From assembly GCA_964555935.1 (NCBI GenBank), contig CAZKUN010000050.1, positions 1-43,815 on the forward strand: a stretch of DNA of 43,815 nt, written 5' to 3'. Shown piece after piece: positions 31,397 to 40,400 of this stretch. Made by a program: the position numbers and the translations under genes. Origin of the DNA: CAZKUN01 sp964555935. GTDB lineage: Bacteria; Armatimonadota; Zipacnadia; Zipacnadales; VGFC01. Under the pieces are notes generated by a model. It did no database searches. It worked only from the letters and a program-made list of their open reading frames with translations, and had not been told where the DNA came from. How positions within the stretch are numbered: position 1 is the stretch's first letter; every line of letters begins with the position of its first letter.

Positions 31397-33693
31397 CTTC
31401 CGCGCATGGCCTTCTCCAGCGCCTCCTGCATCGCGGTTTTCTGGGGCGGGGGAGGCTTCTGCTGCGCGCGGCTGTGTTGGGGCGGACGCTTGCCCGGCTT
31501 CTGGCCCCTCGTCCGTGGCGCGGACCCTCGCTCTGTCTTCGGTTTGGCCTCTTGGTTCTTCAACGATAGCCCGATGCGGCCGCGCTCGAGGTCGACCTCC
31601 AGCACGGTGACGGTGATCTTCTCCGCGACCTTGACCACCTCAGCGGGGTCCTTGACGAACCGATCGGCCATCTGCGACACGTGCACCAGACCGTCCTGGT
31701 GGACGCCGATATCGACGAACGCGCCGAACTTGGTGATGTTGGTGACGATGCCCGGCAGCTTCATGCCCGGCTTGACATCAGCGATCTTCTCGACGCCCTC
31801 AGCAAAGCTGAACGGCTCAAACCTCTCACGCGGATCGCGCCCCGGCTTCGCCAGCTCAGTCATGATGTCGGTGAGCGTCGGCAGGCCGACAGTATCGGTG
31901 ACGTACCGCTCCGGGTTGATCTTTGCCCGCTGCTCTTCGGCGCGCATGAGGTCGCTAACCGAACATCCGCAGTCGTCGGCCATGCGGTCGACAATCTCGT
32001 AGCTTTCCGGGTGAACCGCGCTCGCGTCGAGGGGGTTCTCCGCGTCACGGATACGCAAGAAGCCGGCAGCCTGTTCGAAGGCCTTGGGCCCGAGACGGGC
32101 GACCTTGAGGAGTTCCTTGCGCGAACGGAATGCGCCGTTCTCGTCGCGATGGGCAACGATGCTCTCGGCGAGTTTCGGCCCGAGGCCGGAGACATAGGTC
32201 AGGAGCTGCTTGCTCGCGGTGTTGACCTCGACGCCGACGGCGTTGACGCAGCTCATGACCACATCGTCAAGGCCCTGCCTGAGCTTCGCCTGGTCGACGT
32301 CGTGCTGGTATTGGCCAACGCCGATGGATTTCGGATCGATCTTGACGAGTTCGGCGAGCGGGTCAGAGAGCCGACGACCGATGGAGACTGACCCTCGCAC
32401 GGTCAGGTCGTGGTCGGGGAACTCCTCGCGGGCGACCTCGCTGGCGGAGTAGACGGACGCGCCGCTCTCATTGACAACCACCACGGAGATCGATGCTGGG
32501 AGACCCAATGCCCGCACGAAACTCTCGGTCTCGCGGCTACCGGTTCCGTTGCCGATTGCGATGGCCTCAATTCCGAAGCGCGCGCAGAGAGCCATGACAG
32601 TCTGTCCGGCCTGCTTGGCGCGCTGCCCGCCGGTGTGGGGGTAGATGGTGTCGGTGTGGATGAGCTTGCCCTGAGGGTCGAGGCAGACGAGCTTGCAGCC
32701 TGTCCTGAAGCCCGGGTCGAGGGCCAGCATGGCCTTCTCGCCCAAGGGCGCCGCGAGAAGCAGTTGGCGCAGGTTGTCGGCGAACACGCGGATCGCCTCG
32801 TCATCCGCGCGCTCCTTCGCGTTCATCCGCGTCTCAGTCTCGATGGACAGCCCGAGCAGTCGCTTGTAACCGTCCTCGACCGCCTCGCCTACCTGCTCGG
32901 CAGCGGGGTTGTCGGCGGTGACGAACTGTGCGTCGAGCAATCGGATCGCGTGATCCTCGGGCGCGGTCATCCGGAAGGTGAGCATCTCTTCCTTCTCGCC
33001 CCGGCGGATGGCCAGAATCCGATGCGAGGGAGCGTCCTTCAGCGGCTCTTCCCACTCGAAGTAGTCGCGGAACTTCGCTGCGGCCTCTTGCTTGTCGGGG
33101 ACCACGCGCGAGCGCAGCGTGGCTTTCTGGACGAAGAGCTGCCGAATCTTCGCCCGGGCTTCCTGGTCCTCGCTTACCCACTCGGCGATGATATCGCGCG
33201 CGCCGGCCAATGCGTCGTCGGTGGTCTCGACGCCCTTCTCCTCGTCGACGTACTCGGTGGCGGTGGCCTCAACGGCCAGCTCATCGGGTTGGGCAAAGAG
33301 CGCCTCGGCCAGGGGCTCGAGGCCCTTCTCTTTGGCCATCGTCGCGCGGGTCCTGCGCTTGGGTCGATATGGGAGGTAGATATCCTCCAATACGGTCAGC
33401 GATTCAGCGGCCTCGACCTGCCCGCACAACTCCTCGGTGAGCTTGCCTTGCTCCTCGAGCGATTTGAGGATCGCCTCGCGGCGCCTGTCGAGTTCCTCCA
33501 ACTGAGCCCGTCGGTCGCGGACGTTGGTGACGGCGACCTCGTCGAGGTTACCGGTGGCTTCCTTGCGGTAACGGCTGATGAACGGCACCGTCCCGCCATC
33601 GTCGAGCAGTCCCGTAGTGGCGACGACCTGCTTGACGGTGAGTTTCAATTCCTCTGCGATCTTAATGCAGTACTGGGCCGCGTCCGAAGTCAT
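31393..33693 (-). CDS. tex: Tex family transcription accessory / RNA-binding protein
   Basis: A 766-residue cytoplasmic nucleic-acid-binding protein, close to the usual Tex length (about 770). Tex associates with RNA polymerase and RNA and is important for stress tolerance and toxin-gene expression in several bacteria. The N-terminal helical region has VPFISRYRKEATGNLDE and YLPYRPKRRTRATMAKEKGL. The YqgF/RNase-H-like domain follows (MLALDPGFRTGCKLVCLDPQ), then HhH repeats (TYVSGLGPKLAESIVAHR, KVARLGPKAFEQAAGFLRI). A C-terminal S1 domain (GIVTNITKFGAFVDIGVHQ, DGLVHVSQM) ends in a basic, Pro/Gln-rich tail. The start at 33693 has AAGAGG six bases upstream; an ATG at 33714 is an alternative adding seven residues. 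It is a housekeeping gene following the glycosyltransferase gene after 110 bases and probably has its own promoter. Confidence 0.97.
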   Translation of the reverse strand: MTSDAAQYCIKIAEELKLTVKQVVATTGLLDDGGTVPFISRYRKEATGNLDEVAVTNVRDRRAQLEELDRRREAILKSLEEQGKLTEELCGQVEAAESLTVLEDIYLPYRPKRRTRATMAKEKGLEPLAEALFAQPDELAVEATATEYVDEEKGVETTDDALAGARDIIAEWVSEDQEARAKIRQLFVQKATLRSRVVPDKQEAAAKFRDYFEWEEPLKDAPSHRILAIRRGEKEEMLTFRMTAPEDHAIRLLDAQFVTADNPAAEQVGEAVEDGYKRLLGLSIETETRMNAKERADDEAIRVFADNLRQLLLAAPLGEKAMLALDPGFRTGCKLVCLDPQGKLIHTDTIYPHTGGQRAKQAGQTVMALCARFGIEAIAIGNGTGSRETESFVRALGLPASISVVVVNESGASVYSASEVAREEFPDHDLTVRGSVSIGRRLSDPLAELVKIDPKSIGVGQYQHDVDQAKLRQGLDDVVMSCVNAVGVEVNTASKQLLTYVSGLGPKLAESIVAHRDENGAFRSRKELLKVARLGPKAFEQAAGFLRIRDAENPLDASAVHPESYEIVDRMADDCGCSVSDLMRAEEQRAKINPERYVTDTVGLPTLTDIMTELAKPGRDPRERFEPFSFAEGVEKIADVKPGMKLPGIVTNITKFGAFVDIGVHQDGLVHVSQMADRFVKDPAEVVKVAEKITVTVLEVDLERGRIGLSLKNQEAKPKTERGSAPRTRGQKPGKRPPQHSRAQQKPPPPQKTAMQEALEKAMRGS

Positions 33694-33803
33694 GTTTTGC
33701 CTCTTCAAGATCATTGGGTCGTGATTGTCGCGCGGTAGAGAGTGCCACGTCTTGGGGCAACGGTCAAGGGGGGAGCGCATCGCAGTGCAAGCGGCGGGCC
33801 AAA

Positions 33804-34838
33804 TTACGCGCCGGGCGGATAGCGGTTCATCAACTCCAGCGCCGCGTCGACGACCTCGGTCGGTGCCACGGCATCCATGCACGGCCGGCCATTCTGGGTC
33901 TTCAGGCACGGCTCTGTGATGCTGCACGGCCGAAGGTCACACGGAGCCGCGACACGCGTGGCGCGCTCCCCGACGGGAGTTGTTAGAAGCCGACCGGGAC
34001 CGTGGATGGTGACCTGTGGCCGGCGGAGCGCGAAGGCGTAGTGCGTCAAGCCCGTGCCGCCGCCGATGACGAGGTCACATCGAGCGATGCACGCGCCGGC
34101 GCCACCCAGGCTGGTCTCGCCCGCCAACACGACAGGATCCGCGTCGATCATGCCCGCCAGCTCATCCGCACGCGCGCGCTCGGAGGCGCTGCCGAAGACA
34201 GCCGGCCTGAAACCGGCTTCGGCGGCGAGGCGAGTCGCGACCTCGGCATACTTCTCCGGCGCCCACTCCTTGCTGCGGAGGCTGGTGAAGGGGATCAGTC
34301 CGAGGACGGGTTGGCCGCCCCCGAGCCCAGCCTCGGCCCACAGGGCGTCGGCTTCCGCGAGGTCCTCATCCGACAGGTGCAGCTCTGTCTGGTAATCGTC
34401 GGTGGTGACGCCGTAGTCGGCGAGGGCCGCGAGGTAGACCTGGGAGTTGTAGTCATACCATTCGTGCGGCTCCTGCGAGACCAGCTTCGTGTAGCACGAG
34501 CGGGTCACCCGCCCGCGGTCGTCGGGCCCGATTCGCTCAGGGATTCGTGTGGCGCGGAGGAGCAGCGCCGTTTTGGCTAGCCCCTGGACATCGATGGCGA
34601 CATCAAACGCCCCACGACGCAACCGGGCGACCGCGCGCCAATATGCCCGGACGCTCTTGGCGTCGAAGGTGATGATCTCGTCCACGTTCGGGTTGCCGCG
34701 CACGCCGGCGGCGGCACGCGTATCTACGAGCCAGGCGATGTGACTGTCAGGGAACACGCGCCGCAACTCGCGAGCGACGGGCGTGGCAATGACCACATCA
34801 CCGATCGCGGTGATCTTGACGATGAGGAATCTCTGCAC
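33804..34838 (-). CDS. Glycosyltransferase family 9 (LPS heptosyltransferase-like)
   Basis: A 344-residue GT-B enzyme, the usual size for heptosyltransferases, which add ADP-heptose to the LPS inner core at the cytoplasmic membrane face. The N-terminus FLIVKITAIGDVVIATPV carries the classic I.G(D)x(L/V) opening. The donor-site half has LIPFTSLRSKEWAPEKYAEV, VVLAGETSLGGAGACIARCDL and VIGGGTGLTHYAFALRRPQV. A Cys-containing tail (APCDLRPCSITEPC..TQNGRPC) is common in environmental GT9 proteins. The chosen start is GTG at 34838, behind GAGGAG, which directly precedes QRFLIVK. The frame stays open upstream into non-coding sequence. Its presence suggests a diderm envelope with heptose-type or related surface glycans. 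The exact sugar is unknown. It follows the URO-D gene after 49 bases. Confidence 0.92.
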   Translation of the reverse strand: MQRFLIVKITAIGDVVIATPVARELRRVFPDSHIAWLVDTRAAAGVRGNPNVDEIITFDAKSVRAYWRAVARLRRGAFDVAIDVQGLAKTALLLRATRIPERIGPDDRGRVTRSCYTKLVSQEPHEWYDYNSQVYLAALADYGVTTDDYQTELHLSDEDLAEADALWAEAGLGGGQPVLGLIPFTSLRSKEWAPEKYAEVATRLAAEAGFRPAVFGSASERARADELAGMIDADPVVLAGETSLGGAGACIARCDLVIGGGTGLTHYAFALRRPQVTIHGPGRLLTTPVGERATRVAAPCDLRPCSITEPCLKTQNGRPCMDAVAPTEVVDAALELMNRYPPGA

Positions 34839-34887
34839 GCCTACCTGCTCCTCGGTCGGTTGAGAGAGACTTCGGTGCTGCTGCCGT

Positions 34888-36000
34888 CTAGTACTGCCCC
34901 GTCTCCAGCCCCACCTCCAGCATCGCCAGCCAATTATCGCGCGCGAGTTCAGACATAGTGGGCCATCCGAAGGGTGTCGCGGTCGGCGACAATATGAACC
35001 CGCCGCCCTCCATGCCCTCGCGCATTGTCTGCTCGACGAGCTTGCGGAATTGCGGGGTCGGCAGCGTCCAGATGTCGTGTTCCTGGATGTTGCCGATGAT
35101 GCACAGGTCATCGCCCACGCGCTCTTTGGCCTCGACCATTGTCACGTCACCCATCGGCGGCGGCTCAATCGGATGGAGCGCGCTCGCGTTCATTCGCACG
35201 AAGCCCTCGAGCACGGAGCCCATCCGACCGTGGCAATGCACGACGACGTGACCTCCCGCGTCGCGGATGAGGTCGTTGATCCCGCGGTCGAGATCCACCA
35301 CCCACTCGTCAAAATCGCTGGGCGACTGGAGCGGAGGGATGCACAGCTCAGGCCCGACGTAGCCGAACACGGACCCAACGTCTTGGGAGATGACCCACTC
35401 GACCCACTCGTGAATCCGCCGCCCAAACTCGCGGATCAAGCCGTCGATCAGGTCGCGCTCCTCAATCGACCAGATTGCGAACCGCTCCGAGCCGATGAGG
35501 TTATTCACGAAGTACATTGGGTCGGCGGGCATGGAGATCATCAACGTGCCGCGCTCGCCCATTTCCTCGTCAAGAGCGGCGAAGCCCGAGCAATCCGGTT
35601 GCGGGGGCACGTAGGGAATCGAGAGGAGCTTCTCGATGTCCTCTTCGCTCTCGAGGAGGTACTCCTTTCGGTACCCCGGCCTGCCGTGGCGACTGACGTA
35701 CTGGACTTCGCTCAGCTCGCCGCCGGGTGTCGAGTACGTACTCGTGTGGGCGTCGTAGTCGGGCAGCGCAGACGGCCCCGTCTCCGAGGTCGCGCTGACC
35801 TCGTCGGACGCCGTCAGGAACGTTCCGGCGCCGGGGCTCCACCAGTGCACCAAGTCGCCGCCATCCAGGTAGGCGTCCACCACGGGCTGGAGCGATTCAT
35901 GCACCTCGCCCAGCCACGGATGCACTCCCCAGGCCCAGATCGGCACTCGGTCGGGCGTATCTCCCGCGAGCGCCGTCAGTATTCGCTCTCTTGCTGTCAT
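34888..36000 (-). CDS. Uroporphyrinogen decarboxylase (URO-D) superfamily protein, probably methyltransferase-like
   Basis: A 370-residue cytoplasmic TIM-barrel protein. The N-terminus MTARERILTALAGDTPDRVPIW is the common opening of URO-D-family proteins outside heme synthesis, such as MtaA/CmuA-type corrinoid:coenzyme methyltransferases. VVVHCHGRMGSVLEGF holds H255-C256-H257 at the place where the methyltransferases have their H-x-C zinc ligands. Further family patterns are GYVGPELCIPPLQSPSDFDEWV and LCIIGNIQEHDIWTLP. True HemE features (the RQAGR N-terminal motif) are missing. Environmental bacteria with many Gfo/Idh and glycan genes often carry such paralogues, with unknown substrates. No corrinoid protein or activase is nearby. 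Its start lies 28 bases after the PDZ-protein stop. Confidence 0.88.
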   Translation of the reverse strand: MTARERILTALAGDTPDRVPIWAWGVHPWLGEVHESLQPVVDAYLDGGDLVHWWSPGAGTFLTASDEVSATSETGPSALPDYDAHTSTYSTPGGELSEVQYVSRHGRPGYRKEYLLESEEDIEKLLSIPYVPPQPDCSGFAALDEEMGERGTLMISMPADPMYFVNNLIGSERFAIWSIEERDLIDGLIREFGRRIHEWVEWVISQDVGSVFGYVGPELCIPPLQSPSDFDEWVVDLDRGINDLIRDAGGHVVVHCHGRMGSVLEGFVRMNASALHPIEPPPMGDVTMVEAKERVGDDLCIIGNIQEHDIWTLPTPQFRKLVEQTMREGMEGGGFILSPTATPFGWPTMSELARDNWLAMLEVGLETGQY

Positions 36001-36028
36001 TCCGCCTGTCACCCCTATTGCCGCGCGC

Positions 36029-37450
36029 TCAGTAATCGTACAGCCAGTTGCCGCTCGAATCGAAGACATCCGTCGTCGGTCCGCCGCCGCCGATGTTGTT
36101 GATGATGTTCATGCTGGTTGCGTGGTTCATGTCCATCATATTCTGCATCATGTCGAAGTTGAACTGGTTCATGCTCGCGTCGCCGCCACCGCCAGCGCCG
36201 CCACTCCATCCACCCGCCGGCTGGGCATTGCTCCAGTCGCCGCCCGCTCCGACATCGTAGATGCCCTGGTCCGCGTACTGGTTCTGCCATGCCTGGACCT
36301 GCTGATCAAGCAACCCCTGCTCCTGCTGCATCTCGGCCGCCGCCCACGCGGCGCGCATCTGTCCCCAAAGCGCGTCGAAGTTGGCAAACTGCACCTTCTG
36401 CTCGTCGGTGCCCTCGTTGTACTGGCGAACGCACTCGGCTGTGAACTGGACGTGGTCCTCCGGCGTGACCACCGCGATCTGGCCGGTCATCTGCTGCTGT
36501 TGGAAGCAGAGATACTCCAGCAACGCGTCCACATCCTGCTGCGTGAGCGGGTACGGCGTGCCCTCACCGGCGAGGGCCGTCGTCGCGCCCATCGCGCCCA
36601 TCGCGACCTCCGCGATGACTTGCGCGAGGGGGTGCCCAGGCATGGTTGCCTCCAATCCCTGGGCGAGTTGCGCGAATATCTGCCCGACGCCCATCCGCAT
36701 CTGCTCGCGTTGGTTAGGTTGGAGTTGCGGGATCATGTTCGGCAGCGTCCTGATGCCCTCGTTGAACTGCTGCACTTCCTGTGGACCAGCGGCCTGCCAG
36801 AACATGACCATGCTGTCTCGCACGACGCCCTTCTGGCTCTCGCAGAGCTGCGTCCCGAAGGACCATGCCATCAGCCCGCCGAGGATGTCGACATCGCCCT
36901 GAGTGAGCGGCGACCCGTCTTGCGCTTGGGCAATGACCTGAGTCGGATCATCCGAGACGAAGCTGTAGTTGCCGCCACCGGCAGCGATCTCCACATCGCC
37001 ATCGTCGCCATCAGCGGCGGGATCGGTTTGGGGCTGGGCGGGCGCCTCTTCCCCGATCGGCGTTCCGAGTTGGCACGTGATCTCCGAGTACTCGCCGTCA
37101 ACCTTCCGCAGAATCTTCAGGCGGTGCGTGTCGTTCGCCTCGGTCCGATCCGCGAACTCAGCCAGGAGGGCGACATCCGCCTCGATGGGGTAGTAATCCG
37201 TCTCATCGGGCAACCGCACGGAGATCAGAATGTCGCCGGCCTTGATGCCCGTCTGCCCGGCAAGCGATTCGGCATCGACGGCGGCGATGTAGACGCCGCA
37301 CTCCTCGCCGTAGGCGTCCTCAACCTCGCCCAACTGGTCAGGGGTCAACTGACTGCAGGTCATGCCACCGAACGTCGCCAGGCCCTGAGCCGATGCGACG
37401 GCGGCCAGCGATAGGACCAACAGAACTGCCGCGAACGTGCTCCATTTCAT
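36029..37450 (-). CDS. Exported PDZ-domain protein with Met/Asn-rich tail
   Basis: A 473-residue exported protein. The signal peptide is residues 1-22 (MKWSTFAAVLLVLSLAAVASAQ). A PDZ-like domain at about 28-125 has LGEVEDAYGEECGVYIAAV, LAGQTGIKAGDILISVRL and THRLKILRKVDGEY. A low-complexity acidic linker (PAADGDDGDVEIAAGGG) precedes a helical, Gln-rich region at about 165-400 that contains a pair of Cys. The C-terminal 60 residues are Gly-, Met- and Asn-rich (FDMMQNMMDMNHATSMNII) and end NWLYDY. No protease domain is present, so the PDZ likely binds a partner peptide. The ATG at 37450 follows GAGGTG six bases upstream and is preferred to the GTG at 37459. I do not recognise the overall family. 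Confidence 0.8.
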   Translation of the reverse strand: MKWSTFAAVLLVLSLAAVASAQGLATFGGMTCSQLTPDQLGEVEDAYGEECGVYIAAVDAESLAGQTGIKAGDILISVRLPDETDYYPIEADVALLAEFADRTEANDTHRLKILRKVDGEYSEITCQLGTPIGEEAPAQPQTDPAADGDDGDVEIAAGGGNYSFVSDDPTQVIAQAQDGSPLTQGDVDILGGLMAWSFGTQLCESQKGVVRDSMVMFWQAAGPQEVQQFNEGIRTLPNMIPQLQPNQREQMRMGVGQIFAQLAQGLEATMPGHPLAQVIAEVAMGAMGATTALAGEGTPYPLTQQDVDALLEYLCFQQQQMTGQIAVVTPEDHVQFTAECVRQYNEGTDEQKVQFANFDALWGQMRAAWAAAEMQQEQGLLDQQVQAWQNQYADQGIYDVGAGGDWSNAQPAGGWSGGAGGGGDASMNQFNFDMMQNMMDMNHATSMNIINNIGGGGPTTDVFDSSGNWLYDY

Positions 37451-37490
37451 CTTCGTCACCTCATGGTGAGTTGGACGCCCGCCACGCGCG

Positions 37491-40400
37491 TCACTCCGCC
37501 TCGGTCACGAGCAGCCTCCGGGCCGCTTCGTCGCGGAGGACGAGCCTGGGATTGCCCCACAGCGCGTGGTCGGCGGTGGTGTCGTTGGCAGGTCCGCAGT
37601 CGGCCATGAGCTTGAGCTGCACCACTTGGCCCGCGAATTCGCCGAGATCGACCTCAACGTCGTCCCATTTGAGCGCCGCGTGGTGCCGGCTGAACAGCTC
37701 GGTCTCGGCACCATCCGAATCAACAACCGCAACCTTGAAGGTAACGCCATCGGTGGCATCAAGCCCGTCGCGCATTCCCATCGCGAACTCCAAGACGGCC
37801 TCGTGCTCGGCGGGCAGCTCGACCTCATACTTGCCGAACACGTAGCCCACCCGTCCCGCCGCATATGGCGGATGGGTGAAGATGCAAGCCCGTTCCTCGC
37901 CACCCGACCTGGCGCGGGTCAATTCGTATTCGCCGAAGTATATCTCGGGAAGCCCGATCGTCTCATCCTCGCCGCGCGCGCGGAAGCCCCTCGCGACGCC
38001 GACGCTCGGATCCATCAGGTCCAGCACGACCGGCAGCTCCCACTCCGCCTTCACTACGCGGGTGGCGGAGACCTCGCGCCCGCTGACCGTGGCCGTCGCC
38101 GTCAACTCGTAGCGACCGGGCTCGCGAGGCAGCGAGACCGCGACGTTCACGTTGCTGAAAGCGGCCGAGGCAAGCGTCACGCTCGAGGTCGCGGGATCGC
38201 ACGTCCCGGCCGACAGCGTGAAGGCAAGGTCGATCGTGGACTTGTCGGCGAGGTTGCTCGTAAGCGTTGCCGTCGCGGGCAATGTCTCGTCCTCGCCAAG
38301 CCTTGCGGGGAGCGCCGCGTTCAGCGCCAGCCCAACGGGCTCGACGGCGATGAAGTCGAGGTGTAGCGTTTCGGCCGGCGCAACGGGCATGCTGAGCCAG
38401 ATGTGGGCGCCGTCGGCCGCGTCTTCGGGCACATCGACGGTGAATCTGCCATCGGCAGCGACCACTTTGGCCTCGCGCGATTCGCCACCCACCTCCCAGG
38501 TGCATGTAGCTCTGAGGGAGTAGCCGCCCGGCAACGAGACCCCGAGACTGCCGCCAAGCGGCGCGAGCCTTACCGACGATAGAACGGGCGGCGGGGCCGC
38601 GTCCCGAGGGGCGATCTTGTACTTGAGCGCGCCCTCGTCGCCTGGGATGACGTGCAGCAAGCCTCGACTCCAGCGGACCGTCGGCGGATCCGTGACGGAT
38701 CCATCCTCCGCGTACCCAGTCACCCGCCACTCGGGACTCTCGCCGATCAGCTTCGGATCGAAGGCGAAGTCGGTGACCTTGTCAGCCGGGATCACCCACC
38801 ACGCGCTGTTCTCTTCTTTCAGCGCGGCGGCGCCATCGGCGGCGAGTTGCTCGCCCCACGCCCAGCCATCGCGGCTGGACATGTAGTGCTGGGTGGGGCT
38901 GGACGAGATGTCCACGCGCCGGCGCGGACCGTAGTAACCAGGCTGCCCGGTAGCCGTGATTAGGATGGACATGCTGTACGTGCCGTCAGGTGCGTTGGCG
39001 AAGTGACCCCACTGCGGCACCGCCCGCCAGACGCCGCGTTCAGACATTTCGAAAGGTATCTTGTCGGGCGACCCGTTCACCACCACCATTGTGCCATTCT
39101 CGTAGGTGATGAGAACCTGGCCCTTGAGGTACGCTCCGGACTTGATGGCCTCGGAGGTGTCGACCATGCGCCCCTCGTGCTCGTACTCGATACTCTTCAC
39201 CGGCACCATGGCGTAATGCTGCTGGATCGGCTGGGTCATGTAGTAGATCTTCAGCGCGCCCGCGAAGTCGCCCCACTCCATGTAGCCAATGTGGCCATAC
39301 GCGAGCGTGGTGGCGATGAACTGATCCAGATCGGGCGGCGCGCCTCGGAAGAACATCCCCGGCGCGCCCATGCCCGCGTCCATCTCCAGCGGGTGCATCT
39401 TCAGGAGGTCGAAGTCGACGAGCAGCGGAGCTTTCGGCGGGGCGGGCCAGGTGAGCTGACCGTAGTTACCGTCAGTGAGCCCCGCGTACCAGAAGTGCAT
39501 CAGCCCTTCGGAGTAGACCGGCCCGTTGTGAGCGATCTTCTCGTTGGCCAGGAGCCTGCCGAAGCACTCGAAGGTCCGGCGGAACGTCCCAGCGCCCGGC
39601 ACGCGGTGATCGTAGTCAACGCGATCGAAGGGCGTGACGGCGGTGTGGACATCGCAGTAGGAGTGGTTTTCGCCGAACTTGGCCTGGATTTGCGGCGCGA
39701 GCTTCGCCTGCATCTCAACCGCGCGCATGGGTTTGGGCGCGTAGCAGCGCATCCACGCGCGCATCCAGTCGCCGTTGGGGTGGCGCGCTACCCAGTCCTC
39801 ATCCCAGTAGCTGTTGACCGGCGCGTAGTCCGTGTAGTTGGTATACAGCCCGACGCGCCAGCCGAGGTCCTGAACCGTGCTGACGAGGTTCTTGAGCGCT
39901 TCGTCTCCGCCCCGCTTCGGCGCGGCGTCGACCCGGAACGTGTAGCTCTCACCCGTGTCGCGCCACGTATCCTCGTGGTAGCGGATGGCGACCTTCTCCG
40001 CGCCGTACTTGCGGTAGCGCGTGGCCTCGGCGATCTCGGCCGCGTGGTCGGCGCCGTGCTTGACGCGCCAGAGCCGGTCGCCCATCTCGTCCTTCATCGG
40101 CGACGCCGGGTTGGGGATCGTTGGCAGCACTTCCTGGAAGTCCGGCGAGACGTTGATGAAGAGCCGTTCGCGAAGGAGATTGCGCTCGCCATTCGTCTTG
40201 GGGATGTATTGACAGCCCTCGTTGTAGGCGGCCCAATCCGGCCCGATCGCATTCGTGCCGCGCAACGCTGACGCGTCCGAGTAATACCAGTCGAACTGGG
40301 TGAAGAAGAACAGCCCATCGGCGTAGAGACAGTGGGGATCGAGGTTGCCCCATCCGTAGGTGAGGAATGGAATCCGCACGAGCTTGGGAGCCGCGACGGG

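Noticed and set aside
32410..33738. A 442-codon open frame on the + strand opposite tex
   Set aside because: No motif or ribosome-binding site; the other strand encodes an unmistakable Tex protein.
33762..33767. TTGACC (- strand) as a -35 box for tex
   Set aside because: The hexamer is near consensus, but nothing resembling a -10 element follows at the proper spacing. A promoter in this gap is likely, but I cannot place it.
36122..37414. A 430-codon open frame on the + strand opposite the PDZ protein
   Set aside because: Arg/Leu/His-biased translation without signal or domain; the opposite strand has a good signal peptide, a PDZ domain and a Shine-Dalgarno sequence.
39003..40271. A 422-codon open frame on the + strand opposite the large glycosidase-like gene
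   Set aside because: Typical antisense composition of a high-GC gene; no family features.
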